From Argentina anserina (taxonomy: Eukaryota > Streptophyta > Magnoliopsida > Rosales > Rosaceae), in contig NC_065876.1 of assembly GCF_933775445.1 (NCBI RefSeq), forward strand, positions 18,786,001-18,850,000: 64,000 nucleotides of DNA. The letters run 5' to 3'. Of the stretch, positions 1 to 11,670 are shown in pieces (the first letter of the stretch is position 1; each line of letters begins with the position of its first letter). The notes under the pieces were generated by a model. That model ran no database searches. It saw nothing but the letters and a program-made list of their open reading frames with translations, and was not told the DNA's origin. Position numbers and translations under genes: made by a program.

Positions 1-636
1 TTAATCACTCTTCATCGAAAAGTTGAGTGGTAAACAACATCCAAGGATGAAATTCCTCTTCTATTTTACTAAGTGAATCGGATTTGGATTTTTTTTTGTA
101 ACGTATTTGTTTATCGCTCTTCCAAATAGGCGCACCTTAGTAGGATTATGATGTCTAGGTAAGTGGATAGGGATTTTATCCCGGGCGTTGTGCCGTGTAC
201 TAAGTGGTCTCACCTACCAAAGCCGCGTCTACGCTTACTTGGTCATAATTCGAAAAGAGTTACCGAAAAGAAGAATGTTAAGCTAATTAGTGCATTGTTT
301 GGAACTACGCAATACTACTTTGGAACTACGCCAAAACGCACTTTGTTTGGAACTACGCCAAACATGGATTGGAATTACGCCAATTTCGTTACACTTGAGT
401 TGGAATTACGCCAACTTGGAAAATCCTTATCCTTTTTGTTTTTCTCACTACAAGTTTTGATTGGTTTCTAATTTTCTAGAAATTGTTTACAAGTACCTTG
501 GTAAATTCTTAAAAAACAAACAAACAAACAAAAAATCTAAATAATTATTGTTGCAATTTTAATTTCTTGTATATATCTTGCATGTTGTTTTATTGCTATT
601 TACTTACTTGATCTTTAATTTGTTCCTTAGGTATTC
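1..636 (+). other. Internal 5' leader of element E (Athila-type)
   Basis: Non-coding sequence directly upstream of a gag start on the + strand. In LTR retrotransposons this position is the leader between primer binding site and gag. Neither the primer site nor the 5' LTR is visible, so they should lie left of the window. It carries a short reiterated motif (299-413) and AT-rich stretches before the gag ATG at 637. Small open frames here have no recognisable product. Confidence 0.6.
299..413 (+). repeat. Five spaced copies of a 14-bp motif
   Basis: The motif TTGGAACTACGCCA (later copies TTGGAATTACGCCA) starts near 299, 320, 347, 369 and 400. Copies are spaced 21-31 bp apart and are near-identical, with a single C/T change separating the first three from the last two. 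It lies in the leader of element E. Function unknown. Confidence 0.8.
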
Positions 637-1458
637 ATGTCCTTATCTCCTAAGAGTGAAAAAGGTTTACAAACTCTTCTAGAGCCCACCGATCAAGAGA
701 CTCCCATTGGGATTGGACAAAAGTTCAAGGCTTCTGCATCTACTAGTTTGTTTGGGGAAGATTCAAGTGATTCAAGTGATTCAAGTGAGAATGTGGAAAG
801 TCCGGAATTAGTGGTTAATGACCTAGCCACATTTGAGAGGTTGTTCAATCTTGACAAAGAGGCACGGAAATTGAATCCTAATCTTGGTCCAAGAATATAC
901 AAGATAGTCATGGCGGATGGTGAACCAAGGGATGAGTTGAGAGAGCAAAGGCCTATCCGAGATTTTGCCTTGCCTACAATTTCTACACACTCAAGATGCA
1001 TAGTGCTTCCTCCATGTGCATCATCTTTTGAGATCAAGCCTAGTTTTCTTCAAACCTTGCCAACATTCTATGGGTTACCGAACAATGATCCTTATCACCA
1101 CTTAAGTGAGTTTGAGGATGCATGTGCAAATATCAAACTCAATGGCATGACGGAAGAAGCGCTTAAGCTCCGGTTGTTTTCTTGCTCCTTAAAGGAAAAG
1201 GCGAAGATGTGGTTGAACAAGCTCCCATCCAATAGTATTGGTTCATGGGAAGATATGCAAAAGAAGTTTATTATGAAGTACTTCCCTCCTCAAAAGGCTA
1301 ATGCAAGAAGAACCGAGTTGATGACCTTTAAGGAGGAGCAAGATGAGCTCTTTCATGAGACGTGGGAGAGATTCAAGGATCTTGAGCTTGGTTGCCCTAA
1401 TCATGGCCAATCTCAAGATATGCTTATGAGCCTATTTTATCAAGGCTTGACAACCCCA
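637..1458 (+). pseudogene. gag: Truncated gag of element E
   Basis: Retrotransposon Gag, the capsid-type polyprotein that packages element RNA in cytoplasmic particles. The frame opens at ATG 637. The retrotransposon gag domain is visible around residues 145-275: an aromatic and Leu-rich region with WLNKLPSNSIGSW, then KKFIMKYFPP and the LFYQGLTT segment. An acidic serine run (DSSDSSDSSE) is encoded by a small direct repeat near 763-790. After about codon 272 the homology stops at 1450-1458, where the sequence becomes the 3' internal region of element A in the opposite orientation. The frame reads on to 1554, but that tail is foreign. The nucleocapsid zinc knuckle, protease and start of RT are missing; E resumes at 11671. 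The protein is clearly different from the gag of A, B, D and F, so E is another Athila-type family. Confidence 0.85.
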
Positions 1459-3178
1459 TATTTAAGCTTTGCTAGTCCCTTAGCAAACACTAGAAAAGGG
1501 AAACAAAAACATAAAACAAAAATCAATATAACTAAACTAATGACTCAACTATAATGCCTTCAACATTCTGTCTCAGAGATCTTCAAACTCATAGCATCAA
1601 GAATAACACTTAATCGAAATAGATAGAATGAATTCAATGGTTAATAAACATGAGATCTCGCATAACAAGTAAGACATGGCAGAAACATAGGTATTGTAAG
1701 CTCAACATGTTCAAAACAAGTTCAAATTCAACTCACAAGGGATATGCACTCCAAATATTTTCTCTCAAGAACATGGCATATGCTTAAAAGCTTTTCACAC
1801 ATAAGAGTTAAGAACACATAGTGAATTCGAAAACCTCATGAAAGATACCAATCATATGCACAAATGAACCAAAACCATATGCTTACTCATGAAACAAACT
1901 CCACAGATCAAGAGCTACTCATTTTAAGAATCATGTGGATCTTTATAAAAGGTAGGCTTAGGCTCGGTAAGGATATCATTTTCAGGGAAAAGGAATCACA
2001 AAGGTCATCCTTAAGACTTAGCAGAGCAATAATCATCCACCTTATGTCGCCATACTTCATAAAACAAGGGCCAATTTTATCATGTTGGACCCATTCTTCA
2101 CTCTAAATATTGTGAAAACAAACAAAGGCTAAAGTACAACATTATTGAGCCTTCAACAAATACATCACAACTCCAAATTCACATCAAACGTAGCTATGCC
2201 GTAACTTCTTTGTATTTTTTTATTCAAGCCGTGTTCATGTATTTTTCTCTTTTTGTTCTCACGGCATCTTTCTATTTTTTCTTCATTCTTTTCACTCTTT
2301 TCATACGGCATAAATACATACATTGCACAACCCCACACTTAAATCGAATCATCACTCCATATTAACATCCAACAATCGGGTCGGCCAAGCCTTAAAGACA
2401 AGGGTAGAGATACAACTATACTAAGCAAGGATATTAACATGTTGGTAATGAAATAAAAGGCTTAATATAGGCTCAAAGGGGTTCATACTAAGGTGTCCCA
2501 AGCAGGGCACAAATAAGGCATACGGCTTTTTGGTATAAGTGGTGGAATTCCTAAAAAGATCCAACAATCCTTTTCAAAATCAGAGTATATTATGATAAAA
2601 GTTTTGAAAGTTTCACAAAGTAAGTTCTAGCATTCTCTAGTTCATTGCAATTCTATGGCATATGAATTGATTAAAATAGATGTAATGAGGTTATATAGCC
2701 AATAAACGATAGATTAAACTCTCCAGAAAAGGCACATATATGGCTCGAAACTCACATAGGTTACATGAATTCAAACAAGTAGGGAACATGCTCATTATGT
2801 ACCTAAGTTTCAAAATCCTCATCTATTACATGTTCGTACAATCTCTACACATCGATTAACCATCAAATAGCAATTAAGTTCAATTCAATATTGTGATCAT
2901 CTATCAACCATAAATTCAGAGATCAACTCATCATAGACAGTTAAAGGCATACCTAAGACTCAAGACAAAATCAAAACAACAAAATAAAAATCAAAGCAAT
3001 AAATACACCGAATGATGTATACCCCACCCCACACTTAAAACTTACATTGCCCTCAATGTACAATATAATAAGCAATGAAAATTAAAAGGAGATAAGGGAT
3101 AAGAAAATGCAAACACTCATTGATGGCTCCTTCATTGGCTTAAATTTATAGTCCAAAGCCTAGACTATCTCCAGAATT
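1459..3178 (-). other. Non-coding 3' internal region of element A
   Basis: About 1.7 kb between the integrase stop and the lost 3' LTR. It aligns by eye over its whole length with 20581-22393 of element B and partly with 52910-54208 of element H. Athila elements often carry an env-like frame here; I find no sustained frame on the sense strand. It contains a conserved hairpin at 3044-3059 followed, in the sense direction, by a purine-rich stretch (3022-3035). Confidence 0.75.
3044..3059 (-). promoter_or_regulatory. Conserved 16-nt hairpin in the 3' region of A
   Basis: The sense strand reads ACATTG-AGGG-CAATGT, a perfect 6-bp stem with a 4-nt loop, followed by the purine-rich AAGTGTGGGGTGGGG. 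The same hairpin occurs in B (22258-22273) and twice in E (14751-14766 and 14884-14899, loop AGGA). Conservation in unrelated flanking sequence suggests a cis-acting role, which is inference. Confidence 0.55.
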
Positions 3179-6100
3179 TCACTTGCTTGCCGTAGGTTCA
3201 AGGAGAGAAGTCTCCTCCACGTTATGCTCCACAAAGTTCTCATAGTATGGCTTCAAGCGATGTCCATTGACCTGAAATTCCTTTCCATTTATTGCACTCT
3301 TAATCCCGATAGCACCAGAAGGAAAAATGTGAGTAATAACAAATGGGCCAAGCCACCTTGAACGAAGCTTGCCTGGAAACAACTTAAGTCAAGAATGAAA
3401 CAAAAGAACTTTCTGCCCAACGACAAAGTGTTTCTTCCTAATCATACGGTCATGGAACGATTTGGTCTTCTCCTTGTAAATCATAGCTGAATCATAGGCC
3501 TCATTTCGAATCTCTTCAAGCTCATGCAATTGCAATTTCCTATGCAATCCGGCCTCGTCAATGTCCATGTTAAGATTCTTCACAGCCCACCATGCATGAT
3601 GCTCAAGCTCCACGGGTAGATGGCATGCCTTGCCATAAACTAATCGAAACGGTGACATTCCAAGAGGAGTCTTGTATGCGGTTCTATAAGCCCAAAGAGC
3701 ATCATCCAATCTTTGAGACCAATCTTTGCGTGATGGTCCAACTGATTTCTCTAAAATTATCTTGATCTCTCGATTAGAAAGTTCAACTTGTCCACTTGTT
3801 TGGGGGTGATAAGGCGTAGCAACCTTATGATTGATACCATACTTCCTCAACAACGCCTCAATGGTCCGGTTGCAAAAATGAGATCCTCCATCACTAATGA
3901 TTGCTCTTGGCATACCAAACCTAGAGAAAATGTTAGAACGAAGGAAATCTGCAACAACTCGAGAATCATTAGTCCGGGTGGCTTTTGCTTCCACCCATTT
4001 CGAAACATAATCAACACAAACGAGTATGTACAAGAAACCATTAGAGTTTGGAAAAGGTCCCATGAAATCGATACCCCAACAATCAAATAGTTCAACAGTC
4101 AAGATAGGATGCATCGGCATTTGATCTCTAGAACCTATGTTTCCCATGCGTTGGCATCTATCACAAGTCATGCAAAACTGGTATGCATCTTTAAAGATCG
4201 TAGGCCAAAAGAAACCACATTTCAACACCTTAAGAGCAGTCCTACGTGAACCAAAATGTCCTCCACTAGACTCAGAATGGCAAAAAGTAAGTATAGAATG
4301 ATGTTCAGATTCAGGAACACACCTCCTAATGATTTGATCAACACAATGTTTGCACAAGTATGGTTCATCCCAAACATAATACTTAGCTAATGCCTTGAGT
4401 CTATTCTTTTGAGCATGCGATAAAGTATCCGGAAATTGCTTAGAAACTAGATAATTCACAATATCTGCATACCATGGCTCACTTACCTCAACTCGAAAGA
4501 GTTGCTCATCCGGGAAACTCTCTTGGATAGCCAAGGGCTCGGCATCTCACACCAAACGACTCAAATGATCCGCCACAACATTGTCACTGCCCTTCTTGTC
4601 CTTGATCTCGAGATCGAACTCCTGGAGTAAGAGAATCCATCGAATCAATCTTGGTTTGGCATCCTTCTTTGTCATTAAGTACTTCAAAGCTGCATGGTCA
4701 GTGTAAACAATAACTTTGGATTGAAGTAAGTAAGAATGAAACTTATCTAGAGCAAAGATCACGGCAAGAAGTTCTTTTTAAGTTGTGGTGTAGTTTTGTT
4801 GAGAATCATTGAGCGTTCGTGAGGCATAATAGATGGCATAGGGCTGCTTATCCTTCCTCTGCCCTAGCACGGCTCCAACTGCATAGTCGGAGGCATCACA
4901 CATCAACTCAAATGGCAAGGACCAATCCGGCGGTGCCATGATTGGTGCCGAAGTTAAGAGCTTCTTCAAAGTCTCGAATGAAAGCTTGCAATCATCATCA
5001 AAGTGAAAGGGAGCGTCTTTTTGAAGCAATGAACTCATTGGTCTCGCAATCTTGGAAAATTCCTTGATAAACCTACGATAGAAACCTCCATGTCCAAGAA
5101 ACGATCCAACATCCCTCACACTTGTGGGGAGGGGTAAGTGATGCACAAGATCTATTTTAGACTTATCAACCTCAATTCCTCTAGATGAAACAATATGGCC
5201 TAAGACAATGCCTTGCGTAACCATGAAATGACATTTTTCCCAATTCAAAACCAAGTTAGTTTCTTCACAACGTTTAAGCACAAGTTCCACATTCTCTAAA
5301 CATGCATCGAAATTCTCACCATAAACAGAGAACTCATCCATGAAAACTTCAATTTTAGAACCAATATACTCAGAGAAAATGTGATACATACAATGTTGAA
5401 ACGTACCTGGAGCGTTGCATAAACCAAAAGGCATGCGACGATACGCAAACGTACCAAAAGGGCATGTGAATGTCATCTTTTCTTGATATTCCTCCACAAC
5501 ACTAATCTGATTGTATCCATTATATCCATCAAGGAAACAATAGAAAGAATGACCCGCCAATCTCTCAAGCATTTGATCAATGAATGGCAACGGCATGTGA
5601 TCCTTCCTTGTTGTGGCGTTGAGCTTTCTATAGTCGATACACACACGGTGACTAGTCACCGTCCTTTGAGGCACTAACTCATTATCTTTGTTCTTTACCA
5701 CCGTGATTCCTGACTTCTTTGGCACAACTTGAATGGGAGAGATCCACCTACTATCCGAGATGGGGTAGATCACGCCACAATCGTGCAACTTAGTGATTTC
5801 ATCCTTTACAACTTGCATCATTGGTGGATGAAGGCGTCTTTGACATTCCTTGGTTGGTTTGGCACCATCTTCAAGCAAAATTCGGTGCACACACATGGTA
5901 GGGCTGATTCCTTTGATGTCGGCTAGGGTCCATCCTATTGCAATCTTGTGTCACTTCAGCACTTCAATCAATCTCTCCTCTTGTTCCTCGTTGAGTGCAG
6001 ATGAAATGATCACGGGCAATGTATCCTCATCTCCCAAAAATGCATACTTCAAGTGGTCCGGAAGAACCTTAAGATCAAGCTTTGGGGCTTGCACCACAGA

Positions 6101-8722
6101 AGGAAGATTCTTATTAGTGGTTAAGAGAATTGGACTAGGAGAGACATAACTTACCTCACGTGGCGAAAACTCAAAAGAGGCCACATTCTCTAGTACAAAT
6201 GATGGCACGGCATCATTGGCTTCCAACTCAGAAACATTGGAGCCATCACTTGCAAATCCGGCCCCTTGGGCAATGGTGAGTGCCAACTCGTCATGTGCCA
6301 AGGTATCTAGATAGTTATCTGCAAGGGAATTAAGAATGTCAACTGAAAAACAATCACTTAATTCCGAAAGCGGATACCTCATAGCTTCAAAGATGTTGAA
6401 GCTAATCACTTCACCGTCGAACTCAAAGGTGAGTGATCCACTAAACACATCAATCTTCGTTCTTGCAGTCCTCACAAAGGGACGCCCCAACAGAATAGGG
6501 ACCTCCTTGTCATCTCCTTCAGTTGGCTCCATGTCAAGGACATAGAAGTCCGCAGAGAATATCAAGCTCGAAACCTGCACAAGAACATCTTCAACATAGC
6601 CCAAAGGGACTTTGTTGGAACAATCTGCCAATCGAATCACAACATTATCTCGTTTCAAATCACCTAGACCTAGATCCTCATAAATATAGTAAGGCATTAC
6701 ATTGATCGATGCACCTAAGTCTAACATTATCTTTTCAAATGTCATGTTTCCGATTGAACAAGGGATAGAAAAACTCCCTGGATCCTTAAGCTTTGGTGGT
6801 AGCTTCCGTTGGAGCACGGCAGAAACCGTCTCACTCATTGTGACAACCTCCTTCTCTCGAGTCATCCTCTTATTAGTGCACAATTCTTTCAAAAACGTAG
6901 CATACCTAGGATTTTGTTGTATGCATTCAATAAGAGGCATATTCACTTCCACGTTTTTGAAAATGTCGAGCATGACTTGATCAGAGTCATTCTTCTTTTG
7001 CTTTGCAAATCTATTGGGGAAGGGAACACGAGGAAGAGCATTAGTTGAAACTAAACCACTAGAGTTAGGATCCTTATCTTTGTCATGTGCGTCATGATCA
7101 CATGTGGGAAGAGGCACGACATCATTAGCTTTAGAGGAGGCAGGGTCTTTCTCTTTGTCATTAGCATTGAAACTCTCGGCCTCTTTTCCTTTAGAAGGCA
7201 CGGCCTTCTTGTTTTGCTGCAATTGAGCATCCAAGATCCTCCCACTTCTTGTCATCATGGCCTTCACGTTAGGATTTGGCTCAGTTTGGCTCGGCAACTT
7301 ACCTCCTTCATCAATCTTTCCCATGAAGTCGATCACTTGTCCCATCTGCTTCTTAAGCTCGGTTATGTCTTTAGAATGAGCTTGTTGACCTGTAACTAAA
7401 GCTTGAGTAGCAGAGTTTAAATTTTGTTGCCCTTGAGCAAGGGACTTCAAAAGTTCATCATAGTTAGGTGCATATGCATTATTTGAACCATGAACGTTAG
7501 AGTTAAAGGGAACAGAACCTTGAGGTACCTGAGGCCTCACAAACAAACCTGAAGGACGAGGTCCTTGACCTTGAGCATTGGACGGTTGAGCATTGTTGTT
7601 CCAACGAAAATTTGGATGATTTCTAAGTCCAGGGTTGTATGTGTTCGAGTATGGATCGTACCTAGGCCTTTGTTGCCCCATGAAGTTCAACTCTTCTTCA
7701 GTCATTGCACCATTTGGACAATTTTCAGTCGTGTGATCTTTGAAAGAACAAATACCACATGCTTGATTGTTGATGCTCGAACCATTGAATGCCTTGACTA
7801 GAACGTCAAGCTTCCTTTCTAAAGTAGCCATCTGATTTCTTGCATCAACATCATATACCCCACGGCTCTTGCTTCCTCTCTTCTCCTTGGAACTAAATTG
7901 GCGATTGTTGTCAGCCAAGTCATCAATCAAGGTGTAAGCTTCTTGACTGGTCTTGTTCATGAATGTACAGCCACATGCCGAATCCACCATACTCTAGTTA
8001 ATGGTGTCGAGTCCTTCATAGAAGAATTGCACCAAGTCATCCAACAAAATACCATGGTGAGGGCACTTTCTTTGTAGTTCTTGAAATTCCTCCCATGCCT
8101 CGTAGAGTGAATCACCATCCTTTTGAGTGAAGTTCTGAATCTCCCTCCTTAGTCTTTTCGTGAGTTGAGCAGGGAAGAATTGTTTCAAGAACTTCCTAGT
8201 CATTTCGTCCCATGTGGTGATGATTCCCGGAGGCAGAGAGTACAACCAACGTTTAGCATCGTCCTTAAGGGTAAATGGAAACAAAAGCAACCTCAAGCCT
8301 TCTTGAGACAGATGATGAATCGATTGGAGCTTGCAAATGTCCAAGAACTCCCTAAGGTGAACATTAGGGTCTTCCATTGAGGAACCAGAATACTTAGGGT
8401 TTAGGGAGAAGTTGGCTTCATTAGGTGGAGTGAAAGCAATGCATGAAGATGATTCAGGGGTGGTGGGGATGAAAACATTCTTGAGTGCCATTGGAGCACC
8501 AACAGGAACTATATCACGGTCCGCAATTGTGTCTATCTCTGAATTGAAGATGAAGGGAAAGAAATGATCCTCCTCTTCTTCTGATCTAGGTGAAGAGTTC
8601 AAGATTGAATTGCTTGGAGATGATTTGAAATCTAAGGGTCCACTCGTGAAAGAGTTGTTTAAATCTCGAAGTGCTTGGATTCGATCTTTGAGCTCTTGTG
8701 TTCTCTTAGATATTTCGGACAT
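3179..8722 (-). pseudogene. gag-pol: gag-pol polyprotein of element A, five in-frame stops
   Basis: Single gag-pol frame. From the N terminus: gag; a CX2CX4HX4C zinc knuckle (7759-7718); aspartic protease with LDLGAS near 6710-6725; reverse transcriptase (5900-5000); RNase H (4930-4550); integrase with an HHCC zinc module (4330-4130) and all three catalytic acids visible ([23 protein letters not shown]). All segments share one frame; it is broken by stops near 7991-7993, at about 5948, and near 4775, 4544 and 3386. The RT active site reads FMDEFSVYG where B, E and F have FMDDFSVYG, so the second catalytic aspartate is replaced. I chose the ATG at 8722 (MSEISKRTQELKD) because it matches F and B; the frame extends a little further upstream without ATG. 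A has lost about ten residues of gag present in B. Confidence 0.85.
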
Positions 8723-9465
8723 GCATAATTCCTGTAATACAAAAGTTAAAGGGTTAGCATTGCAAGATACAAAATGAAGACATGAATCGTGCCCTTCCTT
8801 GGTCATATACACAGCACACTTATGGAAGAGGCACGACAACTATGTTGTCATGTTACAAAGTTAGTTCTTTACATTTACAAAGTTCATACAATTCACAAGT
8901 TCTTTTTGCTATTTCAATGATTGAATGATCGATTGATTCTAAGTTGTAAACCGAGGTGGACGTGCGACCTAAGTATGGATGTCTAGACACAAGATCAAGT
9001 CTTTGTTTCAGAAGGCCGTATAGCTCAATTAGAGATAGTGAACATGGTAGGACTCATTTGTTGAACTACGGAGAGAGAACTCCCTATCGACTCCATCACC
9101 GAGATGTATGTCAGTCAATAGTTCTCTCAGATTCAATTTTGGTCCCATGCACCAGGGTAATAAAAGAGCGTGCCCCTTACTCAGCTGGACTGAAACTTGG
9201 GTGTTAGACAAATCTCCAAGTGTTAATAAAAGCCGCCCTCAACCTCATGCAAAAACTTTGGAAGAAAACATGAGGGGTTAAGGCTAATATTAACAAAAGG
9301 GACTTTACCTATTCCGTTCGATTTACAACCTACAACAATCATTCACTTAATCACCAAAACAAAAACCTAAGATATATTTACTATATGTTACAAAAAAAAA
9401 GCATATGCAAATTTACAATATGAACAGTGAATTCGAAATTAAAAGATTAGAGATCCATAAAGATG
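8723..9465 (-). other. Leader of element A between primer site and gag
   Basis: About 740 bp of untranslated leader, closely matched in F (58337-59081), B (27871-28620) and D (40718-41479). The part next to gag is open in the gag frame but lacks ATG codons. No separate gene is supported. Confidence 0.65.
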
Positions 9466-9485
9466 GATCCCCGGCAACGGCGCCA
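9466..9485 (-). promoter_or_regulatory. Primer binding site of A (tRNA-Asp)
   Basis: On the sense strand TGGCGCCGTTGCCGGGGATC is complementary to the 3' end of plant tRNA-Asp including CCA. It begins 2 nt after the 5' LTR end. tRNA-Asp priming is usual for Athila elements. Confidence 0.9.
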
Positions 9486-9806
9486 TTTGATCGGTTCGAT
9501 TACTCGAGATCAATATTAACCCTGTAAGCATCGTTAGTAGTATAAAGCAAGAGGGTATCGTTCACAAACCAGGGATCCAACCAGGGTAAAGAATCACAAA
9601 CATTTAACAACGAATTCATAAGAGTTTAAAATATTTCAGATCAAACAGAAAATATACCTAAACTAATATATACATGTGATCAACCAACCAACACATAAAC
9701 ATCACCAAACAAATCGTCACAAGTAGCTTCAAAATCATAATCTCATCCTATGCAAAAACAGAGCCTTAGCGGACAAGTATTGAGTGAACAAACAACAACC
9801 TAATGC

Positions 9807-10082
9807 CGAACTAGGTTACTTAGCGCATCCCTAACTCGAAACATGTCCTTGTAATCCTATCTTAGCGCTTAGAAATTACAAGGTAACATGTCTTTCTCAA
9901 TCTTACCACTTCATTGATTCATCTCTTATCTAATTACTTAGCGCATCTTAGATAACAAACGGATCATGGTTAATTCCTAGTGATTACTAACAAGTCAAGC
10001 ATGTCACTTACTTTAACAAGTTATCAAAAACACTTAAGAATCCTATATGCAAAACTAACTTAGCGCCTTGAATAACATATAG
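9807..10082 (-). other. Hairpin cluster with repeated loop word in LTR A
   Basis: Four inverted repeats enclose the same word (TTAGCGC on +, GCGCTAA on the sense strand). (1) 9807-9815 with 9830-9838, 7 of 9 pairs. (2) 9841-9855 with 9875-9891, a 15-bp stem with a 2-nt bulge. (3) 9926-9933 with 9948-9955, 8 bp. (4) 10043-10049 with 10076-10082, 7 bp. The loops of 1 and 3 are the identical 14 nt TTACTTAGCGCATC although their stems differ. Function unknown. Confidence 0.6.
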
Positions 10083-10512
10083 TTAACGCACAAGAAAGAG
10101 AATCATTAAATCATTGAATTATAAACTCACGACATCTACATAGAAATCATAGAAAACAAAATCAGAACTACTTTATAACATCTTACAAAATCGTAAACTA
10201 CATAAGAGTATTCCACAAATTCGGAACTAGCCAAAAACATAAACAAAACATCACACAAAGAATCCAAACCGAAAACATAAGTGAAGAAGCAACGAGTTAC
10301 ACTTTGTAAATCTCCTTAGCGGTATCAAAACAAGGCAACACGACTTCCACTTGAATGGCAATCCTAGGCATAGCGCTTTGGATCGAATGGAATGAAGGGA
10401 AGATGGTGTTTTCGCCTTGAATGGCTTTGAGGATGATGAGTAGTGTTTAAGGCAGAGCTTTGGCTAGTCTTGTGAGCAAGGTTGATGATCATTTTATGTG
10501 GAAATGAGGTGC

Positions 10513-10520
10513 TATATATA
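10513..10520 (-). promoter_or_regulatory. TATA box of LTR A
   Basis: The sense strand reads CTCTATATATAGCACC, at the same place as the TATA in the LTR of F (57290-57297). It probably directs the element's own RNA. Confidence 0.6.
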
Positions 10521-11670
10521 GAGGAAGAAACCCAAGGGAGGATGGCCACAAAGTCCACAAAGTTGAAACCAAATTGGTTGAGGTTTCCTAGGTTCGGCAG
10601 ATCTGACCTTTGTCCCTTGTTGTGGCCATAACTTTCTCTAGACAATAGATATTGAGATGATTCCAACTGGCAATTTCAACTAGACTTCCGTGGCTTTTCA
10701 TCCATATATCATGCACTTTCTCAATCATTTTGAGCTATCCAGGGGAACTCGTCAAAGTTGGATGATCTGCAGTGCCAGAATTCTGATTTCTATAAGGATT
10801 GCATATCTTTTGCATTAATTGCATATCTTCTTCCTCCTTTAATGCTGATTTCTTTTGCACAAATTTCTTCCTTTGAATTAGGGAGGCAGCAAAAGTCTTA
10901 ATTGTTACAGCCATGTTTGATTTTTCTTACCTCTCCTCATTAAATTTGGTGCATGCCTTCTTTGCCTTTCTTGCCTCTTCTCATTTAATTTGCTGCATGC
11001 CTTCTTTGACATTCTTTGGTGCAGGAATTTATGGACATTCTGAAACATATTTGTGCTCTATATGCAGGACGAACAAAGTCCCAAGTTTCCCTCATAGCCC
11101 TTGGATCAAAAGCAAATCAATGGCTGAGATAATTCCGTCAAGCTCACTGGACCTCCGAGAAATGATTCAGTCATATCTCCCTGTAGGAATAAGATATTGA
11201 TTTGATTCCAAATCCTACAGAAACTAGACTCAAAATCCTTTTTATCCATATAAGGTACGTCTTCTAACGCAATCGGAGCTATCCAGGGGAGCCCGTCGAA
11301 GTTGGACTACAAATCTTGACAGCATTTTCATTCTTGCATGGATTGGGCTTTTAAGTGTATCTTCTTCTCTTTCCTTGTGGAACTAAGATTGCTTTCCTTC
11401 TCCAACATGGATTTGTATTTCCTAATAAGAATAAGTATATTAGAAACAAAGAAATACGAAAGGATGAATCATACTCGAACAAGGAATCCTATCTCAACAA
11501 GGATTATTAACATTTAGCACGATTTCATCATCAATTCACTTATAATTGATATAAGCTCTACCTAAACAATTATTCATACAAAAGAAACTAAAACATACTA
11601 AATAAGAGGTAACAAAGAGTAAGAATAGGGCATAAACGCATTAAGAACGTCACACTTTGTGCTCCTATCA

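Larger units (their letters stand above)
1450..11670 (-). mobile_element. Element A: Athila-type LTR retrotransposon lacking its 3' LTR
   Basis: Read on the - strand, A runs from a 2183-bp 5' LTR (11670 to 9488), through a tRNA-Asp primer site (9485-9466), leader and gag-pol (8722-3179), to a non-coding 3' region ending at 1450. The 3' LTR expected left of 1450 is absent: the 3' region abuts E's gag through the shared string ACAACCCCA. Comparison with element B shows that the 3' LTR should start exactly there. A lies within E, whose gag is on its left and RT on its right, so it inserted into E and the left junction was later rearranged. The coding frame has in-frame stops but no frameshift. 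Confidence 0.85.
9488..11670 (-). repeat. 5' LTR of element A (2183 bp)
   Basis: Sense-strand ends are TGATAGGAGC and CCGATCA, with TG/CA termini. It is the same subfamily as the LTR of F (56174-58316). A TATA box lies at 10513-10520 on the sense strand, so transcription should start just beyond it and the segment 9488 to about 10480 should be transcribed at the RNA 5' end. That segment carries a hairpin cluster (9807-10082). Open frames within it, such as the 100-codon one at 10364-10666, recur in the F copy but look like non-coding LTR. Confidence 0.9.

Noticed and set aside
1459..3178. env-like gene between integrase and 3' LTR in A, B and E
   Set aside because: Searched because some Athila elements have one; the sense strand is closed by frequent stops and no signal or membrane protein frame is visible.
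7051..7245. Small frames overlapping gag-pol of A on both strands
   Set aside because: Shadows of the gag-pol frame without independent features.
9466..9485. tRNA-Asp-like sequence (also at 28621, 41480 and 58319)
   Set aside because: Only the 3' end of the tRNA is matched, in complement and next to an LTR: these are primer binding sites, not tRNA genes.
10364..10666. 100-codon frame in LTR A, conserved at 57134-57385 in LTR F
   Set aside because: It lies in the promoter region across the TATA box, is shared only because the LTRs are copies, and has no recognisable domain.
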